Source: an uncultured bacterium
Lineage (GTDB): Bacteria; Planctomycetota; UBA1135; GCA-002748355
Length of the DNA: 49,045 bases
Assembly: GCA_937858895.1 (NCBI GenBank)
Contig: CALLZN010000015.1
Coordinates: 1 to 49,045 of the forward strand
Direction of reading: 5' to 3'
The notes beneath the pieces are model-generated. The model worked only from the letters and a program-made list of their open reading frames with translations. It was not told the DNA's origin and did not search any database. Positions 39,639 through 48,410 of this stretch are shown here, in pieces; the stretch's first letter is position 1, and every line of letters begins with the position of its first letter. Made by a program: the position numbers and the translations under genes.

Positions 39639-42600
39639 ATGTCCAGCCAGCTCGAAGCGCCAATCGGTGCACAGTCCAGCGCCGTGTCCGGGCGGCGTTA
39701 CCGCTTCGTCTCGGCGACCTCGCTCTTCGATGGTCACGATGCGTCGATCAACATCTTCCGCCGCATCCTCCAGGCCTCGGGCGCCGAGGTCATCCACCTC
39801 GGCCACAACCGCTCGGCGCAGGAGGTCGTCGAGGCCGCCGTTCAGGAGGACGTGCACGGCATCGCGTTGACGTCTTACCAGGGCGGCCACAACGAGTACT
39901 TCCGCTACATCCGCGACCTGCTGGTCGAGCACGGCTGCGGACACGTGCGCATCTTCGGCGGCGGTGGCGGTGTCATCCTGCCCGAAGAGATCGAAGCCCT
40001 GATGGCCTACGGCATCACGCGCATCTACTCGCCCGACGACGGCCGCGCCATGGGCTTGCAGGGGATGATCGACGACATGATCCGCGCCTGCGACTTCGAC
40101 GTCGGCAGCGTCGAGGGGCTCGAAGTGGCTGCCCTTGATTGGCGGCGGCACCGCGAGGTTGCGCGTTGGATCTCGGCGGCCGAGAACGCGCCGCAAGCCT
40201 TCGCGTCGCGCATGGCGGACCTGCGCGCGCGCGCCGACGCCGCGAAGACGCCGGTGCTCGGCATCACCGGCACGGGCGGCAGCGGCAAGTCGAGCTTCGT
40301 CGATGAGATCGTGCGTCGCTACCTCGCCGACTTCGAAGGGCGTTCGGTCGCCGTGATTTCGGTCGACCCCTCGAAGCGCAAGACAGGCGGCGCCCTGCTC
40401 GGTGACCGCATCCGCATGAACTCGATCGTCGCGCCGCGTGTCTTCATGCGCAGCCTCGCGACGCGCCAGGCCAACCTCGCGCTCTCGCCGCACGTCGACG
40501 ACGCCGTCGCGGTCTGCAAGGCGGCGGGCTTCGACCTCGTCATTCTGGAGACCTCGGGCATCGGCCAGTCCGATACCGAGATCACCGAGCACGCCGACGT
40601 CTCGCTCTACGTCATGACCGCCGAGTATGGCGCCGCGACCCAGCTCGAGAAGATCGACATGCTCGACTTCGCGGACATGGTCGTGCTCAACAAGTTCGAC
40701 AAGCGCGGCGCGCAGGACGCGCTGCGCGACGTGCGCAAGCAGTACCAGCGCAACCACGGCCGCTTCGACGACGACGTCGAGTCCATGCCGGTGCATGCGA
40801 CGATCGCGAGTCAGTTCAACGACCCGGGAACGAACCGCGCCTACAAGGCGCTGATGGAGCTCCTCGTCGCGAAGGGTTCGACGCAGTTCGAATCGAAGCT
40901 GCAGCTTGCGATCGCCGACAGCGACAAGGTCTTTGTCGTGCCACCGCAGCGTTCGCGCTACCTGGCCGAGATCGCCGAGGACAATCGCCGGCACCGGGCG
41001 TGGACCGAGGAGCAGGCCCAGGTCGCTGGTGATATCCAAAAGCTCGATGCGGCGATCGCGGCCCTCGAGGCGCGTGGCAAGACGAGCGCGGACCTCGTCG
41101 AGCTCCGCGACGAGGCCGCGCGCAAGCTCGACGGCCAGAACGCCAAGCTGCTCGCGGACTGGGACGAAGTCATGGCCCGCTACCGCGCGCCCGAGGCTCG
41201 GTACGAAGTGCGCGGCCGCGAGATCCGCGTGCCGAACTACGTCGAGTCCCTCTCCAAGCTCGGCATCCCCAAGGTCGCGATGCCGCGCTACGAGAGCCAC
41301 GCGGATCGCTTGCGCTGGCTCCTCCAAGAGAATGTGCCCGGCGACTTCCCTTACACGGCCGGGGTCTTTCCGTTCAAACGGACCAACGAAGACCCGACAC
41401 GCATGTTCGCGGGCGAAGGCGGGCCCGAGCGCACGAATCGGCGCTTCCACTACGTGTCGCTCGGCATGCCGGCCAAGCGTCTGTCGACGGCCTTCGACTC
41501 GGTGACGCTCTACGGCGAGGATCCGGCCGAGCGTCCCGACGTCTACGGCAAGATCGGCAATGCCGGGGTTTCGATCGCGACGCTCGATGACGCCAAGAAG
41601 CTCTATTCGGGCTTCGACCTCGCCGACCCGATGACTTCGGTGTCGATGACCATCAACGGTCCGGCGCCGATGCTGCTCGGCTTCTTCCTCAATGCGGCGG
41701 TCGACCAGCAGTGCGAGCGCTACTTGCGCGAGAACGGCACGCTCGCCGAGGTGGACGCCAAGATCGACACGATGTACCGCGACAAGGGCCTCCCGCGACC
41801 GCGCTACCAGGGCGAGGTGCCAGAAGGCAACGACGGCCTCGGTCTCGCGCTGCTCGGTGTCACGGGGGACGAGGTCCTGCCCGCCGACCGCTATGCCGAG
41901 ATCCGTGACGCGACCTTGCGTCAGGTGCGGGGCACCGTGCAAGCCGACATCCTCAAGGAGGATCAGGCGCAGAACACCTGCATCTTCTCGACCGAGTTTG
42001 CGCTCCGCCTCATGGGTGACGTGCAGGAGTGGTTCATCCAAAAGGACGTGCGCAACTTCTACTCGGTGTCGATCTCGGGTTATCACATCGCCGAGGCCGG
42101 CGCCAACCCGATCACGCAGCTGGCCTTTACGCTCGCCAATGGTTTCACCTATGTCGAGTACTACCTCGCGCGTGGGATGGATGTCGACGAGTTCGGGCCC
42201 AACCTGAGCTTCTTCTTCTCGAACGGTCTCGACCCTGAGTACGCGGTCATCGGCCGGGTCGCGCGCCGTATTTGGGCCAAGGCCATGCGCTCCAAGTACG
42301 GTGCCTCCGAGCGCGCGCAGAAGCTCAAGTACCACATCCAAACGAGTGGCCGTTCGCTGCACAGCCAAGAGATCCAGTTCAACGACATCCGCACGACCTT
42401 GCAGGCGCTCTACGCGATCTACGACAACTGCCAGTCGCTGCACACCAACGCCTACGACGAAGCGATCACGACGCCGACCGAGGAGTCCGTGCGGCGCGCG
42501 ATGGCCATCCAGCTCATCATCAATCGCGAACTCGGCCTCGCGAAGAACGAGAACCCACTCCAGGGTGCCTTCATCATCGACGAGCTGACCGACCTCGTCG

Positions 42601-43028
42601 AAGAGGCCGTGCTCAGCGAGTTCGAGCGCATCAGCGAGCGCGGCGGTGTCCTCGGCGCGATGGAGACGATGTACCAGCGCGGCAAGATCCAGGAGGAGTC
42701 GCTCTACTACGAGACCTTGAAGGCCAGCGGTGCCCTGCCGATCATTGGCGTCAATACCTTCCTCTCGAGTTCAGGCTCGCCCTTCGAGCGCCCCGACGAG
42801 GTGCGGCGCAGCAGCGAAGAGGAGAAGCGCTACCAGATCGAGGCCTGCCGCGCGGTACAGAAGCGCGATGAGGCGCGCATCGCAGCGGCCCTCGCCGCGC
42901 TCGAGCGCAGCGCGACGACACGGAGCAATCTCTTCGCCGAGCTCATGGAAGCCTGCAAGGTCTGCACGCTCGGCCAGATCTCGGGAGCGCTCTACCGCGT
43001 AGGCGGCCAGTACCGCCGCAACATGTGA
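39639..43028 (+). CDS. icmF: fused isobutyryl-CoA mutase (IcmF)
   Basis: An adenosylcobalamin enzyme of 1129 aa that interconverts isobutyryl-CoA and n-butyryl-CoA and carries its own G-protein chaperone. ATG 39639 is just before the first conserved residues. Domain order: B12-binding ([12 protein letters not shown], cobalt-ligand His33; [12 protein letters not shown]), MeaB-like GTPase (GTGGSGKSS with Lys217; [25 protein letters not shown]), coiled linker, mutase barrel from ~560. Specificity residues point to isobutyryl-CoA: Phe590 in RMFAGEG aligns with Tyr89 of methylmalonyl-CoA mutase, and Gln778 in [11 protein letters not shown] aligns with its Arg207. It likely serves branched-chain or butyrate metabolism. 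A GACAAT hexamer ends 5 bases before the start. The antisense 979-aa frame is a shadow. Confidence 0.95.
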   Translation: MSSQLEAPIGAQSSAVSGRRYRFVSATSLFDGHDASINIFRRILQASGAEVIHLGHNRSAQEVVEAAVQEDVHGIALTSYQGGHNEYFRYIRDLLVEHGCGHVRIFGGGGGVILPEEIEALMAYGITRIYSPDDGRAMGLQGMIDDMIRACDFDVGSVEGLEVAALDWRRHREVARWISAAENAPQAFASRMADLRARADAAKTPVLGITGTGGSGKSSFVDEIVRRYLADFEGRSVAVISVDPSKRKTGGALLGDRIRMNSIVAPRVFMRSLATRQANLALSPHVDDAVAVCKAAGFDLVILETSGIGQSDTEITEHADVSLYVMTAEYGAATQLEKIDMLDFADMVVLNKFDKRGAQDALRDVRKQYQRNHGRFDDDVESMPVHATIASQFNDPGTNRAYKALMELLVAKGSTQFESKLQLAIADSDKVFVVPPQRSRYLAEIAEDNRRHRAWTEEQAQVAGDIQKLDAAIAALEARGKTSADLVELRDEAARKLDGQNAKLLADWDEVMARYRAPEARYEVRGREIRVPNYVESLSKLGIPKVAMPRYESHADRLRWLLQENVPGDFPYTAGVFPFKRTNEDPTRMFAGEGGPERTNRRFHYVSLGMPAKRLSTAFDSVTLYGEDPAERPDVYGKIGNAGVSIATLDDAKKLYSGFDLADPMTSVSMTINGPAPMLLGFFLNAAVDQQCERYLRENGTLAEVDAKIDTMYRDKGLPRPRYQGEVPEGNDGLGLALLGVTGDEVLPADRYAEIRDATLRQVRGTVQADILKEDQAQNTCIFSTEFALRLMGDVQEWFIQKDVRNFYSVSISGYHIAEAGANPITQLAFTLANGFTYVEYYLARGMDVDEFGPNLSFFFSNGLDPEYAVIGRVARRIWAKAMRSKYGASERAQKLKYHIQTSGRSLHSQEIQFNDIRTTLQALYAIYDNCQSLHTNAYDEAITTPTEESVRRAMAIQLIINRELGLAKNENPLQGAFIIDELTDLVEEAVLSEFERISERGGVLGAMETMYQRGKIQEESLYYETLKASGALPIIGVNTFLSSSGSPFERPDEVRRSSEEEKRYQIEACRAVQKRDEARIAAALAALERSATTRSNLFAELMEACKVCTLGQISGALYRVGGQYRRNM

Positions 43029-43120
43029 CAGCGGGGCCTAGCCCGAACGCTGCGTGAACACCTACTACGGCGCCACCAATGCCAGCATCTTCGCGACATG
43101 CGGGCCGACGGCCTCCTCGT

Positions 43121-43136
43121 CGTACTGCAGAGTACG
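43121..43136. other. 6-bp perfect hairpin abutting repeat copy B
   Basis: CGTACT/AGTACG with loop GCAG lies at the 5' edge of the 59-bp repeat, about 93 bases after the icmF stop. It may be part of an icmF terminator region. No counterpart flanks repeat copy A. Confidence 0.3.
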
Positions 43137-43193
43137 CCTTCGTCGCCCTTCGACCCGCGAGCCGCAAATCTGCTGGCCTTGGCGGCTCCTCGC
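43135..43193 (+). repeat. 59-bp intergenic repeat, copy B
   Basis: This segment matches the minus strand of 26804-26862 with four mismatches. Core arms AGCCGC and GCGGCT enclose the loop AAATCTGCTGGCCTTG. It lies in the 275-bp spacer between icmF and the convergent gene at 43304. Confidence 0.75.
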
Positions 43194-43281
43194 AACGGTG
43201 TTCATGCAGAGTCCGGGCTAGCGCCTGACGCGCCGTGCCCCGCTGCGGTGAGCATCCATTTGTTTTTGTGCTGCTCCGCTA

Positions 43282-43299
43282 CTTCGGCTCGCGCCGAAG
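43282..43299. terminator. perfect 7-bp hairpin next to the stop of the 43304-44371 gene
   Basis: CTTCGGC/GCCGAAG around the tetraloop TCGC lies 5 bases beyond the minus-strand stop. A T-rich stretch (43260-43267) is on the wrong side for a classical terminator of the minus gene. It may end transcription from both directions without a U-tract. Confidence 0.4.
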
Positions 43300-43303
43300 G
43301 CGC

Positions 43304-44371
43304 TCACTGGAAGCGCGTGACGATGCCGCCGTACCAGGGACCACTCGTGATGGTCGAACCGGTGGCGGAGTTCTTGTAGTGATAGAAGCGCGTCACCGCG
43401 GTCGGGATCGGGTCGACAGGGACCGTGATCTTGCGACCGGCCGACAGCGAGAAGGGCAGGCCCGCTTGGCCGACGTCGACGCCGACGTACTGGAAGTAGA
43501 GGTCACCACCAACGACCGAGGCGCTGTACGGAATGTTGTCGATGATCGCGCTCGTGATGGAGCCCGTCGCGCTCGCCGCGCCGAGATAGATGTTGATGAG
43601 CGGGGTCGCGTGCAGCGTCGTGCAGAGACCGGGCACGGGCAGGTTCTGGTTGACCGCGTCGATCCAGAGGAAGACCGGCGCGTTGTCCGGCATGTTCGTC
43701 ACGGAGCGGCTGATGCGGAACTTCGTGCCGTGGTTGTAGAACGTTGTCGAGTTCGAGACCGCGCTCGTCTTACCGGTCGAGGTGCAGGCCGTGCCGATGA
43801 TCGTGCCGCTCGTCGAGTTGTAGCCGGTCGATGAGCCGCCAGACTGGAAGTCGAAGGAGTAGTCGGCCAGGACCGTGTTGTTGTCGTAGATGACTTCCCA
43901 GATGAAGGCGTCCTTTCCGGTGTAGATGAAGGGCGCGTCGAACTTGACGACGGTCGTCCAGGGCGCCGGCGACGTCGTCTGCGTGTTGATGTCGACGACG
44001 CTGAGGCTGACCGGCTTGATGACCTGGACCTTGCTGCCGGTCAGGTAGTTCTTCTCGAGGTCAGCGACCTGCACGTTGGCGTAGTCGGCGAGACCCATGT
44101 TCATCTGCCAGTTGGACATTGTGCGGGCGGTCCAGATCGTCGACGTCGCTGCCGTGCCGTCACGACGCCACGCGACTTCGTTCATGACCTTGGGGCCGTC
44201 GCCGACGTGGCTCTGGTCGATGCCCTGCCAACGCATTTCGTACTTCGCGAAAAGGATGTAGTTGTGGTTGGAGGCGCCTTCGGTCGTGAGATAACCCTTC
44301 GGCGAGGTGAAGCCCTGGGCCATGGCGGCCGAGGCGAGGATGGTGGTGGCGAGGCAGATGCGAGTCAGCAT
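43304..44371 (-). CDS. secreted protein of unknown function, paralogue of the 38194-39372 product
   Basis: A 355-aa exported protein with signal peptide MLTRICLATTILASAAMAQG. It is rich in Thr, Ser, Asn and aromatic residues and almost Cys-free, as in beta-sandwich surface proteins. It shares motif order with the 392-aa protein on the other side of icmF (EGASNHNYILF, NEVAWRRDG, FDAPFIYTGKDAFIWEV). GDLYFQYVGVDVGQAGLPFS near residue 310 is a good copy of the shared module, here followed by about 40 residues containing TRFYHYKNS. No enzyme motif is seen. It is downstream of the 665-aa protein gene on the same strand, after a 179-bp spacer that contains small GC hairpins. Confidence 0.8.
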   Translation of the reverse strand: MLTRICLATTILASAAMAQGFTSPKGYLTTEGASNHNYILFAKYEMRWQGIDQSHVGDGPKVMNEVAWRRDGTAATSTIWTARTMSNWQMNMGLADYANVQVADLEKNYLTGSKVQVIKPVSLSVVDINTQTTSPAPWTTVVKFDAPFIYTGKDAFIWEVIYDNNTVLADYSFDFQSGGSSTGYNSTSGTIIGTACTSTGKTSAVSNSTTFYNHGTKFRISRSVTNMPDNAPVFLWIDAVNQNLPVPGLCTTLHATPLINIYLGAASATGSITSAIIDNIPYSASVVGGDLYFQYVGVDVGQAGLPFSLSAGRKITVPVDPIPTAVTRFYHYKNSATGSTITSGPWYGGIVTRFQ

Positions 44372-44550
44372 GCGTTCTCTCTGTTGGATTCAGGCGGGGG
44401 CAGGGAGCTGGCACCAGAGCCAGGCTCCGCAGTGCGGCGCGCCCTCGGGCAAGCCGCTCTGAGTAAGATAAAGCATTGCTTCATACTTTGGCCATGCACG
44501 CCGGAGTGGCCGCGACGCATGGCCGCGGAACGGGCTGCGACAGATCAGCG

Positions 44551-46548
44551 CTACTTCACGAAGCGAAGCTCGACGAAGTCCTCGACGGGCTGGATGTTGG
44601 CCTGCTGGCTCGTGGCGCCGGAGTCATTCGTGAGGCAGGCGAAGAAGCGCAAGTTCAGGCTCGGCTCTGGCAATGCGACCTGGAACTTGCCGTCGCCGTC
44701 GATCTCGAGCTTCGGGATCGGCATGCCGAAGTAGCGCCACGTGCGCACGCGGATCTGCGTTCCGGCATCTTTGATGCGCCGCAAGTCGACGAACTCAGGG
44801 CTCGACGAACCCGAGAGCATCATGTTGGTCGACCAGCGGTCGAAGGGGGCGGCATGTGCGCTGCCGTGGAAACTCTGAACGTTGAGCCAGGCTCGATTGC
44901 CTTCCGACGCCGCACCGTCGATGCGGCCGCGAAAGAGCCGCGTGCCGTCGAGCCGCAGGTCGACCGCGAGGTCTTTCTGTGCTGTGCCGACCGTGCTCGC
45001 GAAGCCGCGCGGGCTCGAGAGCAAGATGCCGAAGGGATAGTCCTTGGGGGCCAGGAAGCAGACCTGACCTCGTCGATCGAGGCGGGACCGAAACGGCCCG
45101 TTGGGGCCCTCTTGCTTGCGCTCTCCGATCTCGACGATGCCGTCGACGAGCGGGCGACCATCGATGCCCGTGCACGCAACTCTCAGGCGCACGAGCTTCG
45201 TCGCATCGATGATGCCGAAGTCGATGTCACCCTTTTCGTTCCAACGGCCTTCGGCGACGATGACCTCGGAGGCGACCGGAAACTCGTCGCGCGCCAAGAG
45301 TCGACGCTGCGCTTCGCTCGGCAGCCAGGTCACGCGAAAGGGGTCCTTGGTGCCGCGGCCCGGAATCTCGAAGCGGCCGTCGGCATCGCAGAAGAAGAGG
45401 CGCGGTGCGCACGCGCATTGACCGCCCGAGCCCGTCTTGCCGACGAGCGAGTTGTAGACGAGGAGGCGCGCGTGGGCTGCTGGCTGTCCTTCACCGATCA
45501 TGACTTGGCCGAGCGCGCGAGCAGCCAGCTGCAACTCGAAGCGAACTTGGTTGGTGCCATCGGCGTCGGGCGCGCCACCGACATCGCTGAGGCTCGCGAA
45601 AGCATCGGCAGTCTCAGCGCCGCCGACGACGAGGACACAGTCTTCGAGGGTGTTCGCGCGGCTGACGCCGGCCTCGTCGAGTTGCAGCCGAGCTTGGTGA
45701 TCCGCGAAGGCGAGCTCGAAGTCGAGGACGCCATCCTCATTGGTCTTTCCGACCTCGATCAGCGGCAAGCGCGACGCGTTGCGCCCAAACCACACTCGGA
45801 CATCGCGGCAAGCCGCTTGGCTGGGCTTGCCCTGGACGACTGCGAAGCGCGTCTGCACCCGTAGCTTGCGTGGGGCGGCAATGCGCAAGACCTTCGCGCT
45901 CGTCGCTTCCCTCGGCGTTTCGCTTGTCGGCGCCGCAACGTGGGCTTGGAAGATCGGCTTGCCGTCCTTGTCATCGACCTCGACCCAGGCACCCGTGCCG
46001 GCGAGCAATGGCAGCGTGGCTCGGCCTTGATCGTCGAATTCGAGCGGCACGCGATACATCGTCTCCGGCAGCGGGTCGAGGACGTAGATGCGCAGCGGTC
46101 CACGCGCCTTCCACGCATCGAGGCCTTCGAAGCGGACACTCGTCGGCCAGCGTTCCTCGTCGTCGAGTACGAGGCGCAAAGTCCGTGGGGCGCGCACGCC
46201 GTCGATGATCTCGCTCGCGCGGTAGCTCTTGCCCGCATTCTTCGTTGCCCAAACTGAGTAGTCGCGGTGCACGAGCAAGGCGGCGCGAAAACGACCTTGC
46301 TCGTCCGACCGAACTTCGACGATGTCGAGAGGTCCGCTGTCGAGGACTGCCGACAGTGGGCGTGAACAGAGGACGACGTTCGCGTTGGCGACCACCTCGC
46401 CTCGAGCATCGCTGACGCGACCGACGAGTGAGCTGCGTTCTTCGTCGCGAGGACCGGAGCGGTCCTGCGTGACCAAGCTGCCGCAAGTGCCCACGACCAG
46501 GATCGCCGCGAGCCGTGCATTCCTCCAAGTCGCGGACTTCACATGCAT
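44551..46548 (-). CDS. carboxypeptidase-regulatory-like domain protein, secreted
   Basis: A 665-aa exported protein. I prefer ATG 46548 over ATG 46572, because AGAGG sits 7 bases before it and a TATGAT -10-like box overlaps the upstream ATGs. The signal segment is ARLAAILVVGTCGSLVTQ. Residues ~40-110 fit a carboxypeptidase-regulatory-like (transthyretin-type) beta-sandwich: SLVGRVSDARGEVVANANVV, then RSDEQGRFRAAL and DYSVWATK. Similar units recur later (EDGVLDFELAF, ARALGQVMIGEGQPAAHARL, RFEIPGRGTKDPF). It is probably an envelope-associated multi-domain protein, with no catalytic residues seen. It lies 57 bp after the AarF-like gene on the same strand. Confidence 0.8.
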   Translation of the reverse strand: MHVKSATWRNARLAAILVVGTCGSLVTQDRSGPRDEERSSLVGRVSDARGEVVANANVVLCSRPLSAVLDSGPLDIVEVRSDEQGRFRAALLVHRDYSVWATKNAGKSYRASEIIDGVRAPRTLRLVLDDEERWPTSVRFEGLDAWKARGPLRIYVLDPLPETMYRVPLEFDDQGRATLPLLAGTGAWVEVDDKDGKPIFQAHVAAPTSETPREATSAKVLRIAAPRKLRVQTRFAVVQGKPSQAACRDVRVWFGRNASRLPLIEVGKTNEDGVLDFELAFADHQARLQLDEAGVSRANTLEDCVLVVGGAETADAFASLSDVGGAPDADGTNQVRFELQLAARALGQVMIGEGQPAAHARLLVYNSLVGKTGSGGQCACAPRLFFCDADGRFEIPGRGTKDPFRVTWLPSEAQRRLLARDEFPVASEVIVAEGRWNEKGDIDFGIIDATKLVRLRVACTGIDGRPLVDGIVEIGERKQEGPNGPFRSRLDRRGQVCFLAPKDYPFGILLSSPRGFASTVGTAQKDLAVDLRLDGTRLFRGRIDGAASEGNRAWLNVQSFHGSAHAAPFDRWSTNMMLSGSSSPEFVDLRRIKDAGTQIRVRTWRYFGMPIPKLEIDGDGKFQVALPEPSLNLRFFACLTNDSGATSQQANIQPVEDFVELRFVK

Positions 46549-46567
46549 GTTCTTGCCTCTGCTGTGC

Positions 46568-46573
46568 ATCATA
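46568..46573 (-). promoter_or_regulatory. candidate -10 box TATGAT of the 665-aa protein gene
   Basis: Minus-strand TATGAT ends 19 bases before ATG 46548, leaving room for a short leader with an AGAGG ribosome-binding site. It overlaps the alternative ATGs at 46572 and 46569, which argues against those starts. Confidence 0.35.
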
Positions 46574-46605
46574 GCCGCGAGGTTCTCGCGCCTGTCGCGC
46601 GCCGC

Positions 46606-48285
46606 TCAGGAGCGTCGCCTCGTGCTCTGCCAAATGGACCAGAGCAGTCCGAGGCCGAGCACGATCGAGAAGACGAAGCCGACGAGGCCCAAGGCCGGAA
46701 TGCCGAAGATGCGCGGTCCGGCGTCGATCGTCATCGCGATCGCGGTGCCGATGATGAGAGCAGCCGTGATCATGCCGATCGTCAGACGATTCGCGCTGCT
46801 CGAGATGCGCTCGCCGAAGTGCTCGAGCCGCTCGAGGTCGAGCTCGAGGCGCAGCTTGCCGCGTCGTAGCCGCTTCAAGACCCGGTCGACGTCGCGCGGC
46901 AAATCCATGAGAAGCGAACGCAGCTCGTTCGCACCTCTGCGCATGAGGCTGCGCTTGGACAACAAGCGTCGCTCGAGTCCGCGCGCCAGCGGCTCGATGT
47001 GCGAGCTCAAGCGAAAACCCGGATCGAGCGCGCGTCCCAGGCCCTCGAGCAGGAGGAAGACCTTGACGAGGATGGCGACGTCGGCCGGCAAGTAGAGGTC
47101 GTTCTCGCGCACCATCTCGCTCAGGTCGAGCAAGAGCCGCTCGACATCGAGGTCTTGCAACTCGGCGCCGTAGTAGCGATCGATGAAGGCGCGGACGTCA
47201 CCAGCGAGCACATCGACTTCGCAATCGTTGCCTGGTGACCACTCGAGCAGCACGTCGATGATCGTGTCTTCGTCGCGCGACGCCACTCCGAGGAGGATGC
47301 GCAGCAGGTCGCGACGTCGCGCCTCCGAGAGGTGGGCGACCTGGCCGAAGTCGAGCAGGCCCAGGCGTCCAGCATCCAGGAAGAGCAAGTTGCCCGGATG
47401 CGGATCGGCATGAAAGACGCCGTCTTCGAAGACCATGCGCAGGACGACGTCCGTGCCGAGGCTCGCCATCGCTCGCGCATCGAAGGCCACGTCGCGCAGT
47501 CCACTGAGCCAATCGGCGGCGGACGTGCCACGCAGGCGGGTCATGACGAGCAGGCGTTCACGCGTGAAGGCGCTGATCACGCGCGGCAGGACGACCGCGT
47601 CGACGGCTTCGAGGTTGCGGGCGATGAGGGCGAGGTTGCGAGCTTCGCTGCGGAAGTCGAGTTCGGCCCGCATCGTGCGCGCAAAGTCCCGCACGATGCG
47701 GGTCGGGCGCAGGCGTCGCAGCTCGCCGCCTTCGTCCTCGAGGAAGCGCGCGAGCCGCGCGAGCAGGCGCAAGTCGGCGTGGACGGTCTTGTCGATCCCA
47801 GGGCGCCGCAGCTTTACGACGACATCGGTGCCGTCGTGCATCGTCGCTGCATGGACTTGCGCTATGGAGCCGGCTGCTAGCGCCTCCTCGTCGAAGCTCG
47901 CGAAGGCGGCTTCGATGTCCGTGCCGAGGTCTTCTTGCACTTGCGCTCGCAGGGCATCGAAGGGCAGCGCGGTCACATGGGCATGCAAGCGGCTGAGTTC
48001 GGCGGTCCACTCTGGGGGCAAGAGGTCCGAACGACTTGCCAAGGCTTGACCGAGCTTGACGAAGGTCGGTCCGAGTTCCTCGAGTGCGGCGCGCACGCGT
48101 GCCGGCGTCGACTCCAGGGTGGATGACTCTGACTTCGCAATGTCAGGCCGGACACCGGCCTTCTCGAGGGCGCGTCTCAATCCCGAGCGCTCGAAGAGAT
48201 CACGAAACCCGAAGCGCAGCAGAACGCCGGCGATCGAAGAGAGGCGCTTGAGGTCGCCGACGGCGCCGATCGTCTCGAAGATCAT
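46606..48285 (-). CDS. AarF/UbiB-type ABC1 atypical kinase
   Basis: A 559-aa membrane-associated member of the ABC1/UbiB family; the best-known members support ubiquinone synthesis through ATPase activity. Family marks: the KxGQ motif in PTFVKLGQALASRSDLLP (Lys77-Gln80), the Ala-rich loop AAGSIAQVH (137-145), the ATP-site Lys158 in VVVKLRRPG, ELDFRSEARN, GVFHADPHPGNLLFL for the catalytic loop, and LLDFGQ for the metal-binding Asp. Two membrane helices close the protein (about 505-525 and 530-552). No ubi or menaquinone genes are adjacent. The upstream spacer holds a run of G-tracts close to the start codon. Confidence 0.92.
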   Translation of the reverse strand: MIFETIGAVGDLKRLSSIAGVLLRFGFRDLFERSGLRRALEKAGVRPDIAKSESSTLESTPARVRAALEELGPTFVKLGQALASRSDLLPPEWTAELSRLHAHVTALPFDALRAQVQEDLGTDIEAAFASFDEEALAAGSIAQVHAATMHDGTDVVVKLRRPGIDKTVHADLRLLARLARFLEDEGGELRRLRPTRIVRDFARTMRAELDFRSEARNLALIARNLEAVDAVVLPRVISAFTRERLLVMTRLRGTSAADWLSGLRDVAFDARAMASLGTDVVLRMVFEDGVFHADPHPGNLLFLDAGRLGLLDFGQVAHLSEARRRDLLRILLGVASRDEDTIIDVLLEWSPGNDCEVDVLAGDVRAFIDRYYGAELQDLDVERLLLDLSEMVRENDLYLPADVAILVKVFLLLEGLGRALDPGFRLSSHIEPLARGLERRLLSKRSLMRRGANELRSLLMDLPRDVDRVLKRLRRGKLRLELDLERLEHFGERISSSANRLTIGMITAALIIGTAIAMTIDAGPRIFGIPALGLVGFVFSIVLGLGLLWSIWQSTRRRS

Positions 48286-48301
48286 CTCACGGAGCTCGGT
48301 C

Positions 48302-48337
48302 GGGTCGGGACGGGTTGGGGGAGGGGTCGGGGGAGGG
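48302..48337 (+). other. G-tract cluster, potential G-quadruplex
   Basis: Six runs of three or more G occur within 36 bases, separated by one to three bases. They lie 17-52 bases upstream of the AarF-like start, on the strand that is template for that gene. The pattern satisfies the usual G-quadruplex rule; a role in promoter control is inference. Confidence 0.5.
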
Positions 48338-48381
48338 CGAGGCTCTTGTGAATTTGCGAAGAATCACGCTCGGAGACCGCC

Positions 48382-48410
48382 TTGCCTCGCGGTCACCACA
48401 CTCTTAAACT
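48382..48410 (+). promoter_or_regulatory. weak sigma70-like promoter toward the RRM gene
   Basis: TTGCCT (48382-48387) and TAAACT (48405-48410) are spaced by exactly 17 bases, each matching consensus at four of six positions. If real, it would give the RRM gene a leader of about 300 bases. Confidence 0.25.

Noticed and set aside
39504-42443. 979-aa open frame antisense to icmF
   Set aside because: It is the mirror frame of a long GC-rich gene, has no recognisable motif, and lies opposite an unmistakable IcmF.
44476-45864. 462-aa plus frame opposite the 665-aa secreted protein
   Set aside because: It is a shadow frame; the minus strand has a signal peptide, a ribosome-binding site and a recognisable beta-sandwich pattern.
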